A DNA stretch of 64,000 nucleotides from Neurospora tetrasperma FGSC 2508 (lineage: Eukaryota > Ascomycota > Sordariomycetes > Sordariales > Sordariaceae), in assembly GCF_000213175.1 (NCBI RefSeq), contig NW_009799101.1:950077-1014076 (forward strand), given 5' to 3'. This document shows, piece after piece, positions 36,886-48,653 of this stretch; the first letter of the stretch is position 1; the number at the start of each line of letters is the position of its first letter. The position numbers were made by a program, and so were the translations under genes. Under the pieces are notes generated by a model. That model was not told the origin of the DNA. It searched no databases and saw nothing but the letters and a program-made list of their open reading frames with translations.

Positions 36886-38271
36886 ATGACCGCCCCAGCC
36901 CCCACAAGGCCAAACCTACCAAATCTCAACCTGGACGAGTTGGATCGGCTGTACAATAATGTGGTAAGCAGGACTGTATCTTCCTTCACATTAATTCGCT
37001 AACTTGGGCTGTTGTAGCTTGTTGAAACTGGCAAGATCTTCAAAGTCCTGGCCAAGGAGGGTGGTAGCTCGGTTGCCGAGTTGCCTGTTGCGAATACCAG
37101 CCGTATCCAGTACAATGTTGAGGAGTTCAATGCCGCCCTAGATGAGGTCGAGTCCGAGATCGTAAGTTTGCAGGATATTGGTTGATCTGAGCTACGGGCT
37201 AACTTGGAGAAAAAGCTGCAAGCCAAGGCCGCCATCTTGAGGGATCTGAACAAAGCACGGGAAAAGCGCAATCCACCGCCGGTCCCGGTACCCGCGCCAA
37301 AACCGGCGTCTCTCCCGGCCCCAACGGCGCCCATGGCTCCCAAGGCACCCATGGCTCCAATGGCCCCCATGACGGTCGGTATTCCGGCAGGTCCCAGCCC
37401 CCCTCAACCCCAGCCCGGGAAGCCGCCTCTTAACAAGTCGGTGGCCCCTATCCCTGATATGGGACTCGATCTTACCGCGTCTCCCGTGGCCAAACACTCC
37501 CCGAGCCCGAAGCTGGTCAAGACCAATCCCAAGAACTCGCCTCGGCCGGGCGCCGCACGCCCTGTTAGTGCACCTCCGAAAAAGGATTCCAAGGTCCCGC
37601 CAGGGCCTGCCTCCCGACTAGCACATGCGGCAAACGCAGCATCACAGGCACCCCGACCAGCAAGCGCAGCGCCCCAAGCCCCCCATCAAGTTCACAACAC
37701 CAAGTCTGCGGTCCTTCAGGGTGGGAATCTGGGATCTGGCCCGACCGTGCCGCCTAATCACATTAACATATCGAATCCACCCCCGCAACAAGCGATGCCA
37801 GGGCCACAACCACCTCAGGCAACACAAGGCCCTCAAGGGGCTTTCCACGCTCCACCCTCCGCTGCAGCCAAAGCACCAGCACCAGGAGCCGAAGCTCTCT
37901 TCACGAACATGACCTTTTCCCTGGCACCTGCCCCAGGAGAAGCATCGAAACAGAACCATCAGCCAGCCGCCAACATGACGAATGCCACGAACCCACCCGC
38001 TCCGAACGTGAGCCATCAAGCACCGGCTCCTCCGAATGCCAACATCAACAACGCCACACGCAATGGAGCAGGAGGAGAGGACGCCAACATGTCCAATGCG
38101 GAGATCTTTGACCTGGGGTCAGGGAGCATGGACAACATGGAGGACATCAACTACGACCTGGGCGGGGAGGGCGGCGACAACAGCAATTTCAACGACCTCT
38201 ACTTCAGCAGCGGCGGCGACGATACCACGCAGAACACCGAGTTTGATGGCTCGAATTTCTACAACTTTTAG
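36886..38271 (+). CDS. Mediator subunit 2-like protein (tentative)
   Basis: Tentatively a fungal MED2-type subunit of the Mediator tail, a nuclear coactivator module. Exons 36886-36963, 37018-37161, 37210-38271; introns of 54 and 48 nt, the second with an unusually short branch-to-acceptor distance (GCTAAC then TTGGAG). Protein about 427 aa. The first 95 residues are helical (NLDELDRLYNNV... then LQAKAAILRDLNKAREKR), fitting a short coiled-coil dimerisation module. The middle is Pro/Ala-rich and disordered. The last 60 residues are Asp/Asn/Gly-rich with scattered aromatics, ending FDGSNFYNF, like an acidic activation-type tail and like the C-terminus of yeast Med2. The call rests on architecture only; a different nuclear coiled-coil protein is possible. 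An in-frame ATG at 36703 would add 61 residues if intact transcripts start earlier. Confidence 0.6.
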
Positions 38272-41060
38272 GAGGGATTTTAGGATACGGTCGAACATTA
38301 ATTAAGAAAGCATTGGATAGGATTTTGAGGAGAACCATATGGAGGCAGGGGTAGTATGGTCAGGTTGAGATAGTCAAAGTGAGAATGTCGCTCAGATCAG
38401 GACGACACTTGGACGGAGCAGTATATGGAAAGAGAAGAGAGGAAGAGGAGGGGACAAAGGAATATGGATGGAAAGATGGCGTTCTCATGATGGTTTTTTT
38501 AATAGGTAAATAAGATACGATACCACTTGGGGCTTATACGTAACTATGAGGAGCGTCTTTAAAGCGACTTCGTCATATTTGAGGGCGACCGCTTTGCCGA
38601 CGAGCGATTTATCTGAAGAGGGAAAATGGGATAGAGATGGGACGTAATACAAGTCGATATGGCGTAGAATACAAATACGATCAAGGGAAGGATGACGTGA
38701 TGGTATCTTTGGACGATAGTAGCGAGATAGGAGAATGAAACAAAGTTGGTCTCTCTCTGAGAACACAGCTTCACCAATGAAGCTCTCGAGACACTCTTCA
38801 CCCGACGTTCAAGATGCATGCCGTGTGATTAGTTGACAACACAGATCACAAAATATCTTGCTGGTTTCCCCCTTTATCTCTTCGCACAAGCGTGGGCGTG
38901 GGTATATACCCGCATGGCTACATTTACTCAGAATAGTATCCAGCTGCGGTGGTTGTCCATGCTCTCCATATTACTGCCCTTTCCCCACCGCTATCCAGGT
39001 ATCCTGAATACATCCCGCGAAACCCAAGGTTGCTGATGGACGATGCTTTCGTTGGTCCGCATAGACATCATACATATCGCCCATGTATTGTCCTCCCAAC
39101 GGTCAAAGATGTACTTAACGGAGACATCTTCCAATTTCGTTCCTTTATTTTGAGAGAGCGGTTTTAAGGAAGCGGTTTTGAGGAGGTAGCTTTTGAAAAA
39201 AGTGCAGGGTAGGCAACAGACAATACCCAAGCATAACATGCGAAGAGGAGGGCGGAAACAAAGACGATGACACAAAAACGTACATATCTGTTGTATACTG
39301 TTGGAAGATCACAAGATAGTCGATGTCGGTCGGTGTAGTGTATTTGTTCTTCTACTTAACAGTCTCGCTTCTTGCAGAGAGGTCTGTAGGAAGCTCGGTC
39401 ATCTTGCAAGTATCCGCTCTCTGACATGGATGTCCCACATTCATTCCTCTTTCTAGGTCTACCATACCGGTCATGTTCACCGCCAACTATAGCAAGAATC
39501 ATGATCTTGTTCTCAAGTTAACCCACCCCAAAGCAAATGTCGTCAGTTAGTGAAGCACCTCCCCCTGTTTCGCATGTCCTCTTGAAAAGGCATGTATTCT
39601 TTAACAGTCTAGCCTTGCAGGTACGTAGTGTGAAGAAAGGGAAAAAAAAAAAAAGGTCCAGACACTCCGCTGGGTCTAGGTTACGCATACGTAGTAAGCG
39701 TGTCCGGACCTTTTTTTTTTTTTCCACACCACCTTCACTTCTTTCTGCCTTGGAAAGAAAGCTTGGGAAAGCGACTCATGTCGATCACCCGTTGATCACC
39801 ACACATTTCGCGCTTTTTCATTGATCAACTTCAATTCCCCCCCAACCCACACATCATGGACCGCTAGTGTAAAAAAGAAAGCTTGTCTGAGCTTAGTTGT
39901 CCAATCCAACCAAGCATTTGGAGCTAAAACTAGTGTAGAGACAAAATTCGTCATACCGAGCTTATTTCTTTTTGTCATACAGTGCTTATCATCTGTTACA
40001 GTATCATCGAACTGCCGGTATTGTAGTGTAGTACTGCGTACCTGCTGCTGCATCCTCTGCAATTGTCATGTTATGGTTATGTACATGTACACTAATGCCA
40101 TGCCATGCCAAGTCGAATGCAAAGACCGCGGAAGTTTTTTTTGATATTGTTGACGCATGCGACATTGTCAAATGTCAAAAACATTCAAAGTTCACCTCAT
40201 TTTGCGTCTGCTTCGAGACGACATATCAATTATTGTTGTCACCTGTCGCTCACATGATGATGATCCCTTTCGCTGCGCTTACCATTCCATAGTTGCCAGT
40301 TTAATCTTACAACTCCATTAAACTTGGTAACATGTAGCTGCCTACATTGTTCCGGTGTCACACGATCCATCAGTGTCCGTATGTTCGAGTGTCAGTCCAG
40401 GTGAATCGAACATACTGATTCACCGTTCCTGTCCCTGCTTGTACACCATTACCATTTCCTTGCATCCCGTCCTTCTTCCTGGCCAATTCTTCGGCACCTC
40501 TTAAAATAAACCGAATTCAGAGAGTCACAGATTGTACAGGAGACAAGACACTCAGTTTCTTCAGACAACTAACACCAAGCTCAGGTAAGTGGCATTGTGC
40601 TATATACACAGACAAAGTATGTGTGTGTCCCCTTTCCTGCTTCCTTCATGGTATTCGTGAGTCGTTTCCAAGTAAGCAATAGTGGTTAGTACAATTAAAA
40701 AGACAAACACCGGGTTTGAACAAATAAGAGAAAAAAAGAAGGCGGAAAGAACCAAAGCCGCTGTATGAATGCCCTAGTTTTCGGCTAGCGCCAATGGTTT
40801 GGCGAAAGAGGAAAAGCAGGTCAGACAGAGAACAAAAGAAAACAAAGAGTTAGAGTTTGATGAGACGAGAAACCTATCCAGGCTTCATCGTCGCATCGGG
40901 TATTTCCAAAAAAGCGCCAAAAACAAAAGTAAACAATCAACAACGAATGTGTCCGTCCGTCCGTCCAACCATGTCCGTCAACACCATTTCAATTCCAAAA
41001 CCCATTTATATGTTTTTTTTTTATTGGCCCAGCATCGCAATGCAAAACAGCCTCGACCAA
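38272..41060. other. convergent spacer, MED2-like gene to PH gene
   Basis: 2.8 kb between convergent stop codons, with both 3' UTRs. A 26-bp-arm hairpin lies at 39640-39725. A (GTCC)n-like tract lies near 40940-40955. No open frame is convincing on either strand. Confidence 0.55.
39640..39725. repeat. 86-bp hairpin with A13/T13 arms
   Basis: Left arm 39640-39665 and right arm 39700-39725 are inverted copies, 25 of 26 nt matching. Each is built of GG, thirteen A (or thirteen T) and GGTCC.GACAC. The 34-nt loop contains a TTAC..GTAA palindromic core around TACG. No coding capacity. It could be a tiny foldback element, a strong transcription or replication block in a convergent intergenic region, or part of a 3' UTR structure. 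Confidence 0.8.
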
Positions 41061-42390
41061 TCATGCGGACAGGCGAGGCTGCTGGTCGGTGGTAGCATTT
41101 GCTGTCGACGCTGCCGCTTTTGACTCCAACTCCCTCCTTTTTGCCAGTAAACTCTTGAAAGCACCCAGACACTGAACGAGCTCCTCCTCATTTTGAGCAC
41201 AAAATCTATAGCTCTTCTCGTCCGTGATAATTTGCATGCAGTGGGCCTTGGACTTGCTCAGCGGATCGATGTCCACAACATTGACGATTGACGAAAAAGC
41301 GACGACGAAGAGAACCGAGTACTCGGATTCGTCCTTGTACAAGATGAGATTTCTGGGTCGTAATACAGCCCACGATTTCTTCCATTGCTTGACGCCGCGT
41401 TTACTTCGGAGGAATCGCAACCATCCCTGCCAGATAATCCGATCCGGATCTTGCTCGACGTTGATGCCGCTAGATTGGCTGATATTCATCGCTCCTGGGG
41501 TCATGGGGGCACCCTGTGCCTGTGCTGCTCGTACTCGTGCTTGTGATACGGATGGAGACCGCACAGTCAAACTTTCGATTGTTGGGCCCGGTATCCGTTG
41601 AAATTCCGAGTCGGAGAAATCGGAATGCGACGCAAGTTCTGTCCCCGACATTCCCGATGATTCAATGGCCGATGAACGTCGCCCACCAGGAGACACCAGA
41701 ATCCGTACAGGAGGTTCGAGGGGTTCCGGTGAGCTCGAAGCAAGTCGTTCCCGATCCGCGGCAGCGGCAAAGTCACGGTTAAGGTCGGATTGTCGTCGGG
41801 GAGGTGGGCTGGCCAAGAAAAGTTCCTCTTCTTCCTCCTCTATCCTGGCATCCTTCCTGATCAAGTCAACCCACTCCTGGGCATCCTGCAAAGTCGGAGC
41901 TTGGAAATGGAAGTTCTTTGCGGGCGAAAACAGGCCAAAGACGTTTGGGCGTTTCTGCTTTGGGTCTTTGAGGAAAGTGACGGCCGTCAGATCCGACAGA
42001 TAGATCTTGTGTCGAAGCTTCTCCTCCTTATCTGATTTGTAGATGGACAAAGTGTTGGGGCGCAAGACGAGATAAATAGTCCTCCAAGCCTGAACCGCGA
42101 CGGTGAGATACAGCCCGGTCCTAAACGATCCCCATGACAGGCCAAAGACGTACCTTGGTTTTTGAGGTGCGCTTTTGCACATAGCCGCTCTTGATCACAC
42201 GGTCGAATTCAAAGCTTCCGTTCTGGTTGACGGGCGAATACGTCTCGCCGGCAAGACCACTTCTAAGCCGGGCACCTGTAGGCGGAGGCGGCATAGGAAT
42301 AGACGAAGGCGGGGTGGCGACGCTGACGCGGCGATCTTGGAGTGAGGCGGTAGCCGACGAAGCCGGAGGCTGAGTGTACATTTCGGTCAT
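41061..42390 (-). CDS. tandem PH-domain protein
   Basis: Probably a phosphoinositide-binding, membrane-associated adaptor. Exons on the minus strand 42154-42390 and 41061-42089, one 64-nt intron, 421 aa. The first PH domain (about 65-158) starts VIKSGYVQKR, continues after the intron with WRTIYLVLRPNTLSIYKS, and ends with the invariant Trp in AQEWVDLIRK. A Ser/Glu-rich linker (about 160-290) follows. The second PH domain (about 295-395) reads IIWQGWLRFLRSKRG..QWKKSWAVLRP and ends in a helix with VQCLGAFKSLL. Basic residues in the first beta strands suit lipid binding. Two-PH architecture resembles fungal OPY1-like proteins, but orthology is unproven. Start at 42390 is the first ATG in frame; a (GTC)n and an (AGC)n tract lie about 90-135 nt upstream. 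Confidence 0.88.
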
Positions 42391-42480
42391 GATGGCGGAC
42401 AGCGCATGTAAATGGATTTAGTAGTGATCGTGGTGGTGAGTTTGGCGATGATGATGATGATGTCAACCACTCTTTGTTAT

Positions 42481-42525
42481 TCGTCGTCGTCGTCGTTGGT
42501 AGCAGCAGCAGCAGCAGCAGCAGCA
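42481..42525. repeat. (GTC)n and (AGC)n microsatellites
   Basis: Adjacent tracts of about five GTC units and eight AGC units in the 5' region of the PH-domain gene. Confidence 0.9.
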
Positions 42526-44951
42526 GAGAAGGAGCGATGTGTTGTGCTGAAAAGGCGGAAGGGTAAGGATATGATGTGAGCGAAGGCGACCCTCGACGGG
42601 GGTGATGGAGGGATTATGAACCCTCAGGGTAAGAACCGGCAACGTGCGTTGAGGCGGCAGCTAACGAGCAATGGAAGTGATGTGGAAATGGAAGCAGAAG
42701 CAGAAGCAGAAGCAAGCACGCCGCTCCACAGATGATGATGACCTTGCTGCTGCTACCTTAGTGTAGCGGGCAGATGGAGCAGCAACTGAAGCGAGCCGAA
42801 ATATAGGTAATCGAGTGGACGAAATGGTGCAGCAGCTGGCAGACGGACGGGCAGGTCAATCAATAAAAGGAGGATACAGTGAGCTCATGGCAGCGATCGA
42901 TGCAAACCGGAGCGGGGGGAGAGGATGAAATCGCGAGAAGCTTCAAATCATTCAGTTTGAGTTGATGAAATGGACCGGGGTGAGTGCAGTGTGTTTTGAT
43001 GAGGTCCGAAACCAGTGTCCACCCAGGCACAGACTGACGGGCATTCCACTTATTAGTCGGGGTGGAGACTCTGGAGCAGTTGCCGGGGCGGCCAATCCGG
43101 GCTAGGAAATGGAAGCCCACTCGAATCATGTGTGGAGGAGCGAAGCAGTTCACGGGAGTCCACAGGGGTTCTGGTAGGTGCGGCCTGAAGTTCCAGCAGC
43201 ACCTAACCTGGATTCAGGTAACGGATGCACACTTTCCAAGCTTCTTCAGGGCAACCGACCACACCCTGGCTCGTAGGTGCTCATCCGTTGGAAGCCCGTC
43301 TCAAGGTGGTCCGTCGTTTGTTGCCCGATGATAAGCAGAGGCTGGGCTCGCCGTGCCGAGACACTTTGAAACAGTTGAGGATGGCTTGTACAAGTTAATC
43401 TTCCGGCCAACCTTTTACTCGGGAGAAGGGGGAGGCACGGCAGACTTGAACCAAGAGAACCATGGGCATAGCTCTTGACTAAGGTCATAGACGACCACGT
43501 ACGTGATGTGAACAATGATGGTGCACGGTGAGAATTAGGTGGATTGGTGTTTGATATAAGTAATAAAGCAGCAGATGTACTGTAGCGACGACACGTACAG
43601 GTACCTACCTACCCTTTGAGTGTCACAGGTGTCGACAGATGGGCGAGCGAGCAGGTACAGACCATGTTGCTTCGACGATGGACCTATATTTAAGCTATGG
43701 ACGGGGGTGCCTGGGCTTTCTCTTCCTTCACAAACCTTCCATCAATGTCCCATATCGAAATTACCTATGTACACTACATATCGGCAGGCAATCCCGATCC
43801 ATCAGGGGCATCGAGTACTACCGAGGATGCAGTCCATGCTCTGTTTTTCGGTGCTTCATCTGGTGGTGTCACCGAACTAGTGGTTGAGGACCGCTTAGTT
43901 TGTTTGTAGCTCGAGACCTCGGGCCAGCTGCACCTGGACGTATTCATATCTACTTGATTCGTTTCGCCTTTCTAAATCGTACTTGGCCATTCATAAGTAC
44001 CCGACTGTCCTTGAAAGGGGGGCTGGGACAGTTCGGGAGAGACACGTAAAATACATCAGGAGTACCAAAGTAATGAATAAACCAGCATTGAACAATTGTA
44101 GGTCAGCATTGTCCTCGCTGTCCGAAAGGGTTTCAGAGGTCCAACAGGTGCGACGACTGGACACATTCAGAAGCTGGAGCCGACCGAGCGTTTGAACGTT
44201 AACGCTTCCCGACGTTCGTTGGCCGCCCACAACCAACCGACTCCACCCAAGCAATTCAAACAGGTGGAGATGGCATGCGGAGGGTGCAGATGCCCCTGCC
44301 GACTGCATGGCATTTCTCCAACTCCGCTCAATTTTTTCACCTTCAACCATCACTCACAAGCGCCAGACCAGCGGCAATGAATGGACTGCAGTGTCGATTT
44401 TGCAGTCGCCGTCTGGTACACTACTGCAGTGACACCGAATAAGCATTGGAGAGGCTACTGTTGACCACAAGTCACTACTCACACCCAATTTCGGCATGTG
44501 TCACAAATGCACAAGTGCCGACCGGAGACCGGCGACAACGAAAACAATGGGAGACGAAACTAACGGAGATTGCACGAGGAGCGAGATTGCCGACATCAAA
44601 CAATTGAGTTGAGGCATAATTGTACATATGGAGCATACGGAGCTTCATTATGGAAACCACCTACTGCCATGGAACTGCGGATCCCATTCCACTTTCCCGG
44701 TCCTTCTTCACCTTGCCCCGGGGTCTTCTGTGCGGTATTCCACGGCTTTTCCATCGAGGTCAATCGCTTCTCCTTCCCCAGAGCTTGGCCTTACTTGGCC
44801 GTCTTGGCCTGCTTGGCCTGGAAACGCCATACTACACTACCAACCAAGAGAGAAACGTCCAAGAAGGTCTGGAAGTGAGCGACCAAGAATGCCGAGATGC
44901 GGGGAAGTTGCAGTTCAGAGAGCCTCAACTGAATGCCTTTTCTACTCTTTT

Positions 44952-45341
44952 CTATCCATTTCTCGTCGCAATCAAGTGCGTGCATACAAAGTTGGTACGC
45001 CGCCTTGGATACCCATTAACCCGCACACTTCTTCTGAACTTATGCAAAGCATCACTACAAGTAAAACTGTCTGATAACATGGCAGTCGCAGTCTTCGAGT
45101 TCTTGCCTTTCTGCTTGACACTTCTGGCCACCTTGGCCATGATGGGAGTCGTTACTACCTCTACTTCCTCATTTGCACTTCCAGACGAGGTTGGTGCCGT
45201 CTGATGCTGGGGTAGTTGTGGAAAAGCCTCAAGTGTCCTTCCTTCTTCAAGACAAATCATACGATGGGAGAAGGCCTTCAAGAGCGCCTGAAGTCTGCTG
45301 GATGGGAAAACCGAGCTCGTATTTGACGTGACCATACACAT
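44952..45341 (-). CDS. possible small hypothetical protein
   Basis: A 129-codon frame starting with two close ATGs (45341 and 45335), with moderately C/G-rich third positions and a Lys/Ser-rich composition (AKVARSVKQKGKNSK). It is divergent from the APH-like gene. No domain is recognised, and an overlapping 194-codon frame exists on the plus strand. I rate it as possible only. Confidence 0.2.
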   Translation of the reverse strand: MCMVTSNTSSVFPSSRLQALLKAFSHRMICLEEGRTLEAFPQLPQHQTAPTSSGSANEEVEVVTTPIMAKVARSVKQKGKNSKTATAMLSDSFTCSDALHKFRRSVRVNGYPRRRTNFVCTHLIATRNG

Positions 45342-45512
45342 TATTCCCCTTTGCTCACTCCGTCAATACCTTCGCTGTTGGATATGTCCAAGTAATCATT
45401 ACAAAAGTACTCCTATCAGCTTCTATTCCACTCGTTACATCAGACGTTGCCTCACGAGATCACTCAGCAGTTGAATCCCATACTATCATTCCACTTGCCC
45501 CAATATTCCCTT

Positions 45513-47140
45513 ATGGAACCCAAATCCACCAAGAAGTCGTCTGGGCGTGCCAAACATAACAAATCCCGTGAAAGCAAGACCGACCAAGTCAAGATTATTG
45601 AAGAATTGCGAGCCAGCACCGCCGCCCTTGCGGTTGCGCGGCTGCTCCGTGACACAGGGGGTGAGATATCGATAAATATCAGAGAAGAGTTACCGAGTGA
45701 CAAACAGTATTTCCGATTCAAGGGGGTAATAGATGGTTTGCCCCAACATGCACTACCAGATTGCGTGGTCAACGTTGGGCGAGTTCCCAACATTCGAGCC
45801 CGCCAGGTGAGTCATTCAGAATCAGCACAGCACAGCACCCTCAGTTGAACCTGTAGCTACTGACACTCATATGGCCTCATTCAAGCATGTTGTCAGGGAG
45901 GCACTCAACCACATGCCTTTACCTGACGAGAAGGCCATGCCTGAGCACTCAGTTTCACACTACGAAGTACGGGACTATTCACATATGTTTGACGATGGAA
46001 CAACCGTCGTCATTGAAAAGCTTCCCGCCCACGGCAGCTTGAGTCTTTGGGACTACATACGAGCCTTGGAGGAATCGAAGGACCTTGAATCAACAGTTCC
46101 CGCCGCCGCCAACCCCCTTAGGTATGACATTGGAAACTGGCTCGGGCATTTTCACAACTGGGGCTCAGAAGAATATGTGGTTGAGAAACTTCAGGGAATT
46201 GCGAGAGATCCAGATGTCGTCGACCAGCATTGCAACTCCATCTCCAAAAAGCTAAAGGAGGCCATTCATCAGCTTCCTAAAGGCACTCATGGCGCTCAGA
46301 AAAATTTGGACAAAGTTCTTAGCCTGATAAGGGCAAACTATGCCATTCCCGGGAAGAAACGAGCGTTTCAAATTCTCAATGGCAATTTTGACCTAGTCAG
46401 GTGAGCGTGGCACGGCGACTGTGTTGTCGATTACCGCCAAAGGTACTGTGACTGACATGATCATTTTACGTAGCCTCCATATCATGTACTTCCCGCTTGA
46501 TAAGCGGGACCACCCAAAACATGTGCCATCTATTTACGTCGCGGATTGGCGTGATTTTCGTGAAGGGCATCCTGCGTTTGACCTCGGTTCGTTGATGGCC
46601 GACTTGGTTGTACTCTACGAGCAGAACACCACACTCGCGGGTGATGTGGCCCAGGGATTCACTCAAGGATATTTTGCCAAGGTCAAGAACAGTAGTTGCC
46701 TGAACAACAAGTTCATGTTCCACGTCTTGGTACACATTGGAGTGTGCATGATTATACGATGCCGTGGTCTTTTGGAGGAGAGCGATGACACCGGCAAAGA
46801 CAAGAACACCGGCAAGAGCAAGACTACCGCCAAAAGTAAGAATACTGCTAAAGACAAGAACAATGGCAACCAGGGAGGAAACGGCAATGGCAATGGTACT
46901 GACAATGATCATGGCAATCCCAAACACCCGACGAACGACAAGAGGGTTCGAGGACTATTTAAATATGGACTCATGATTATACGTCATGCTATACTTGAAG
47001 ACAGAAAATGGTTTCTGGATAGGCCTCTTCTATGTCATCTTTTTGACGTATCCTATTCTAAAGATCACCCTGGGCCCGACAAGTGGGAGTTAGCTAGGAG
47101 ATCCTCCGCAGAGAAGAGTGGTGATCAAGTGGTGGAGTAA
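45513..47140 (+). CDS. APH/choline-kinase-like protein, probable pseudokinase
   Basis: Belongs by pattern to the large fungal group of aminoglycoside-phosphotransferase/choline-kinase-fold proteins. Exons 45513-45806, 45886-46400, 46474-47140; introns of 79 and 73 nt with CTGAC-type branch sites, protein 491 aa. Visible pieces in fold order: an N-lobe; a hinge-like TVVIEKLPAHGSLSLWDY; a helical C-lobe start DIGNWLGHFHNWG; a catalytic-loop equivalent ILNGNFDL; and a metal-binding-loop equivalent ADWRDFREGHPAFDLGSLMADL. The family's usual HGDxxxxN motif reads NGN here, so the catalytic Asp appears replaced by Asn, which argues for loss of kinase activity. A Lys/Asn/Thr-rich low-complexity insert (about residues 375-425) interrupts the C-lobe. 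Substrate unknown. Confidence 0.75.
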
Positions 47141-47829
47141 GCGGAGAAGGCCTCTAGTATCCTTGGGATTGGCATGATTTGGGTACATATACGCTCTAAG
47201 GCCAAGGGAGTATAAGCGATTCATTGTGATTTCATTCGTCTCTCATAGCATTACTTTCAGGTCTCTAAGCAATAACCAAATAGCGATAATAGTTCTTCCA
47301 GTCGTTCAGTTACATGGTGTGCCTTCACTTTGAGTGCTGGAAAGCACCGAACATGATGCTTAGTATCACTACTAGAGATGTGAGATGTAACGTCACCACT
47401 AGCTGAAAAGGGGTCTTAGCATGAATTTGGCTATAGTTTGTCGCTCTGTGAACAATGACACAGCTCCTCGGCAACCCTATGTCCTGACAATTCAAACAAC
47501 CGCCTTCGAACCCCTTTTTCAGGGGATCATCCACGAAGAACCCTAACCCTTGACAGTAAGCACAGTTCTGTAAAAACTGCACATGCAACAACAAAAAGTT
47601 GGATGAGCACGCATCGATCACATTCACTCACTTTTCGAGTGACTCAACCCTCGCAAATCAACAATTGCCACGCTCCCTTTCCAAGGCCCAATTCTGAATT
47701 TTTCAAGGACTGCAGTCCGTGAATCTTGTGAAGAGCCACCAAAATCACGACGCCTTCACCAGCAAAATCAGTCATCAACACATCCTTCCCAACTCAAGCA
47801 CACCATCCACAAAGATTTCATCAAGACGG
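47141..47829. other. spacer APH-like gene to ncs2
   Basis: About 690 nt with the 3' flank of the upstream gene and the promoter of ncs2. The coding strand is ATG-free for about 225 nt before the ncs2 start. No gene seen. Confidence 0.6.
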
Positions 47830-48616
47830 ATGGCCTCAACATCGCCACCTTCCACATCTTCACCAGCCATGTCGTCCACCACAACTCCCACCACCGCAAC
47901 AGCCAAACCCTGCATCAAATGCCGTTCCAATCCAGGAACCCTCGACTCCCGCGGTCAACTCGTCTGCCGGTTCGTTCTTCCTTTTCCTTTCCTCCCCCTC
48001 CAATTCTAGTCCCATCCCCATCTCTAATACCCAAACTAATGTCCCTCTCTTTTTCATTAAAGCATCTGCTTCCAAAAATTCATCTCGCAAAAATGCATCA
48101 AACAAATCGGCCTGCTCAACAAGGACGTGCGCTCCTCCTCCTCTCAATCCCTCTCTGCCTACCATTTGTCTCAGAAGAACTCGGGCCCCCCGCAGGCTTC
48201 TTCCCGCCGGTATCTGTTGGGACTATCGCTGGGCGCCAGCTCGGCAGCCTTGTTAGAGTTGTTGAATGAGAATGTGGAGTTTCAGCTCTCCAAGGGGAGG
48301 AATGCGCCTTTTGAGTTGCAAGTGGTGCATGTGAGTGGTGCTGGTGCTGGTGCTGGTGCTGGTGCTGGTGCTGGTGGGGGACTACTGGAGGATGATGGGA
48401 AGGGGCAGGGGAAAGGGAGGACAACAACAACAACAGAGAGGGAAAAGGTGGAAGAGGTGGTGGTGAAGAGGTTGGGGAGCAGGTATCCCAGGTTCGAGTT
48501 CCGAGTGGTTTATTTGGAGGAGGTGGTTGGGTTGGAGACGGTGGATTGGGAGGGGTTGGGGTTGGGGGATTTTGTCTCGTCGGCGAATGAAGGTGGCAGG
48601 GATGATGAGAACGACT

Positions 48617-48653
<37 letters not shown>

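Larger units (their letters stand above)
42391..45512. other. divergent spacer, PH gene to APH-like gene
   Basis: 3.1 kb. The left end is the PH-gene promoter with (GTC)n at 42481-42496 and (AGC)n at 42501-42525, and AGAAGC repeats near 42690-42715. One weak candidate small gene on the minus strand (44952-45341) is listed separately. The remainder shows nothing supportable. Confidence 0.5.

Noticed and set aside
44620-45204. 194-codon plus-strand open frame
   Set aside because: Overlaps other frames of similar size, starts without a clear context and shows no family resemblance.
48331-48336. GTGAGT in ncs2 that could be a splice donor
   Set aside because: The frame continues through it and matches the family on both sides; no suitable branch and acceptor keep the frame.
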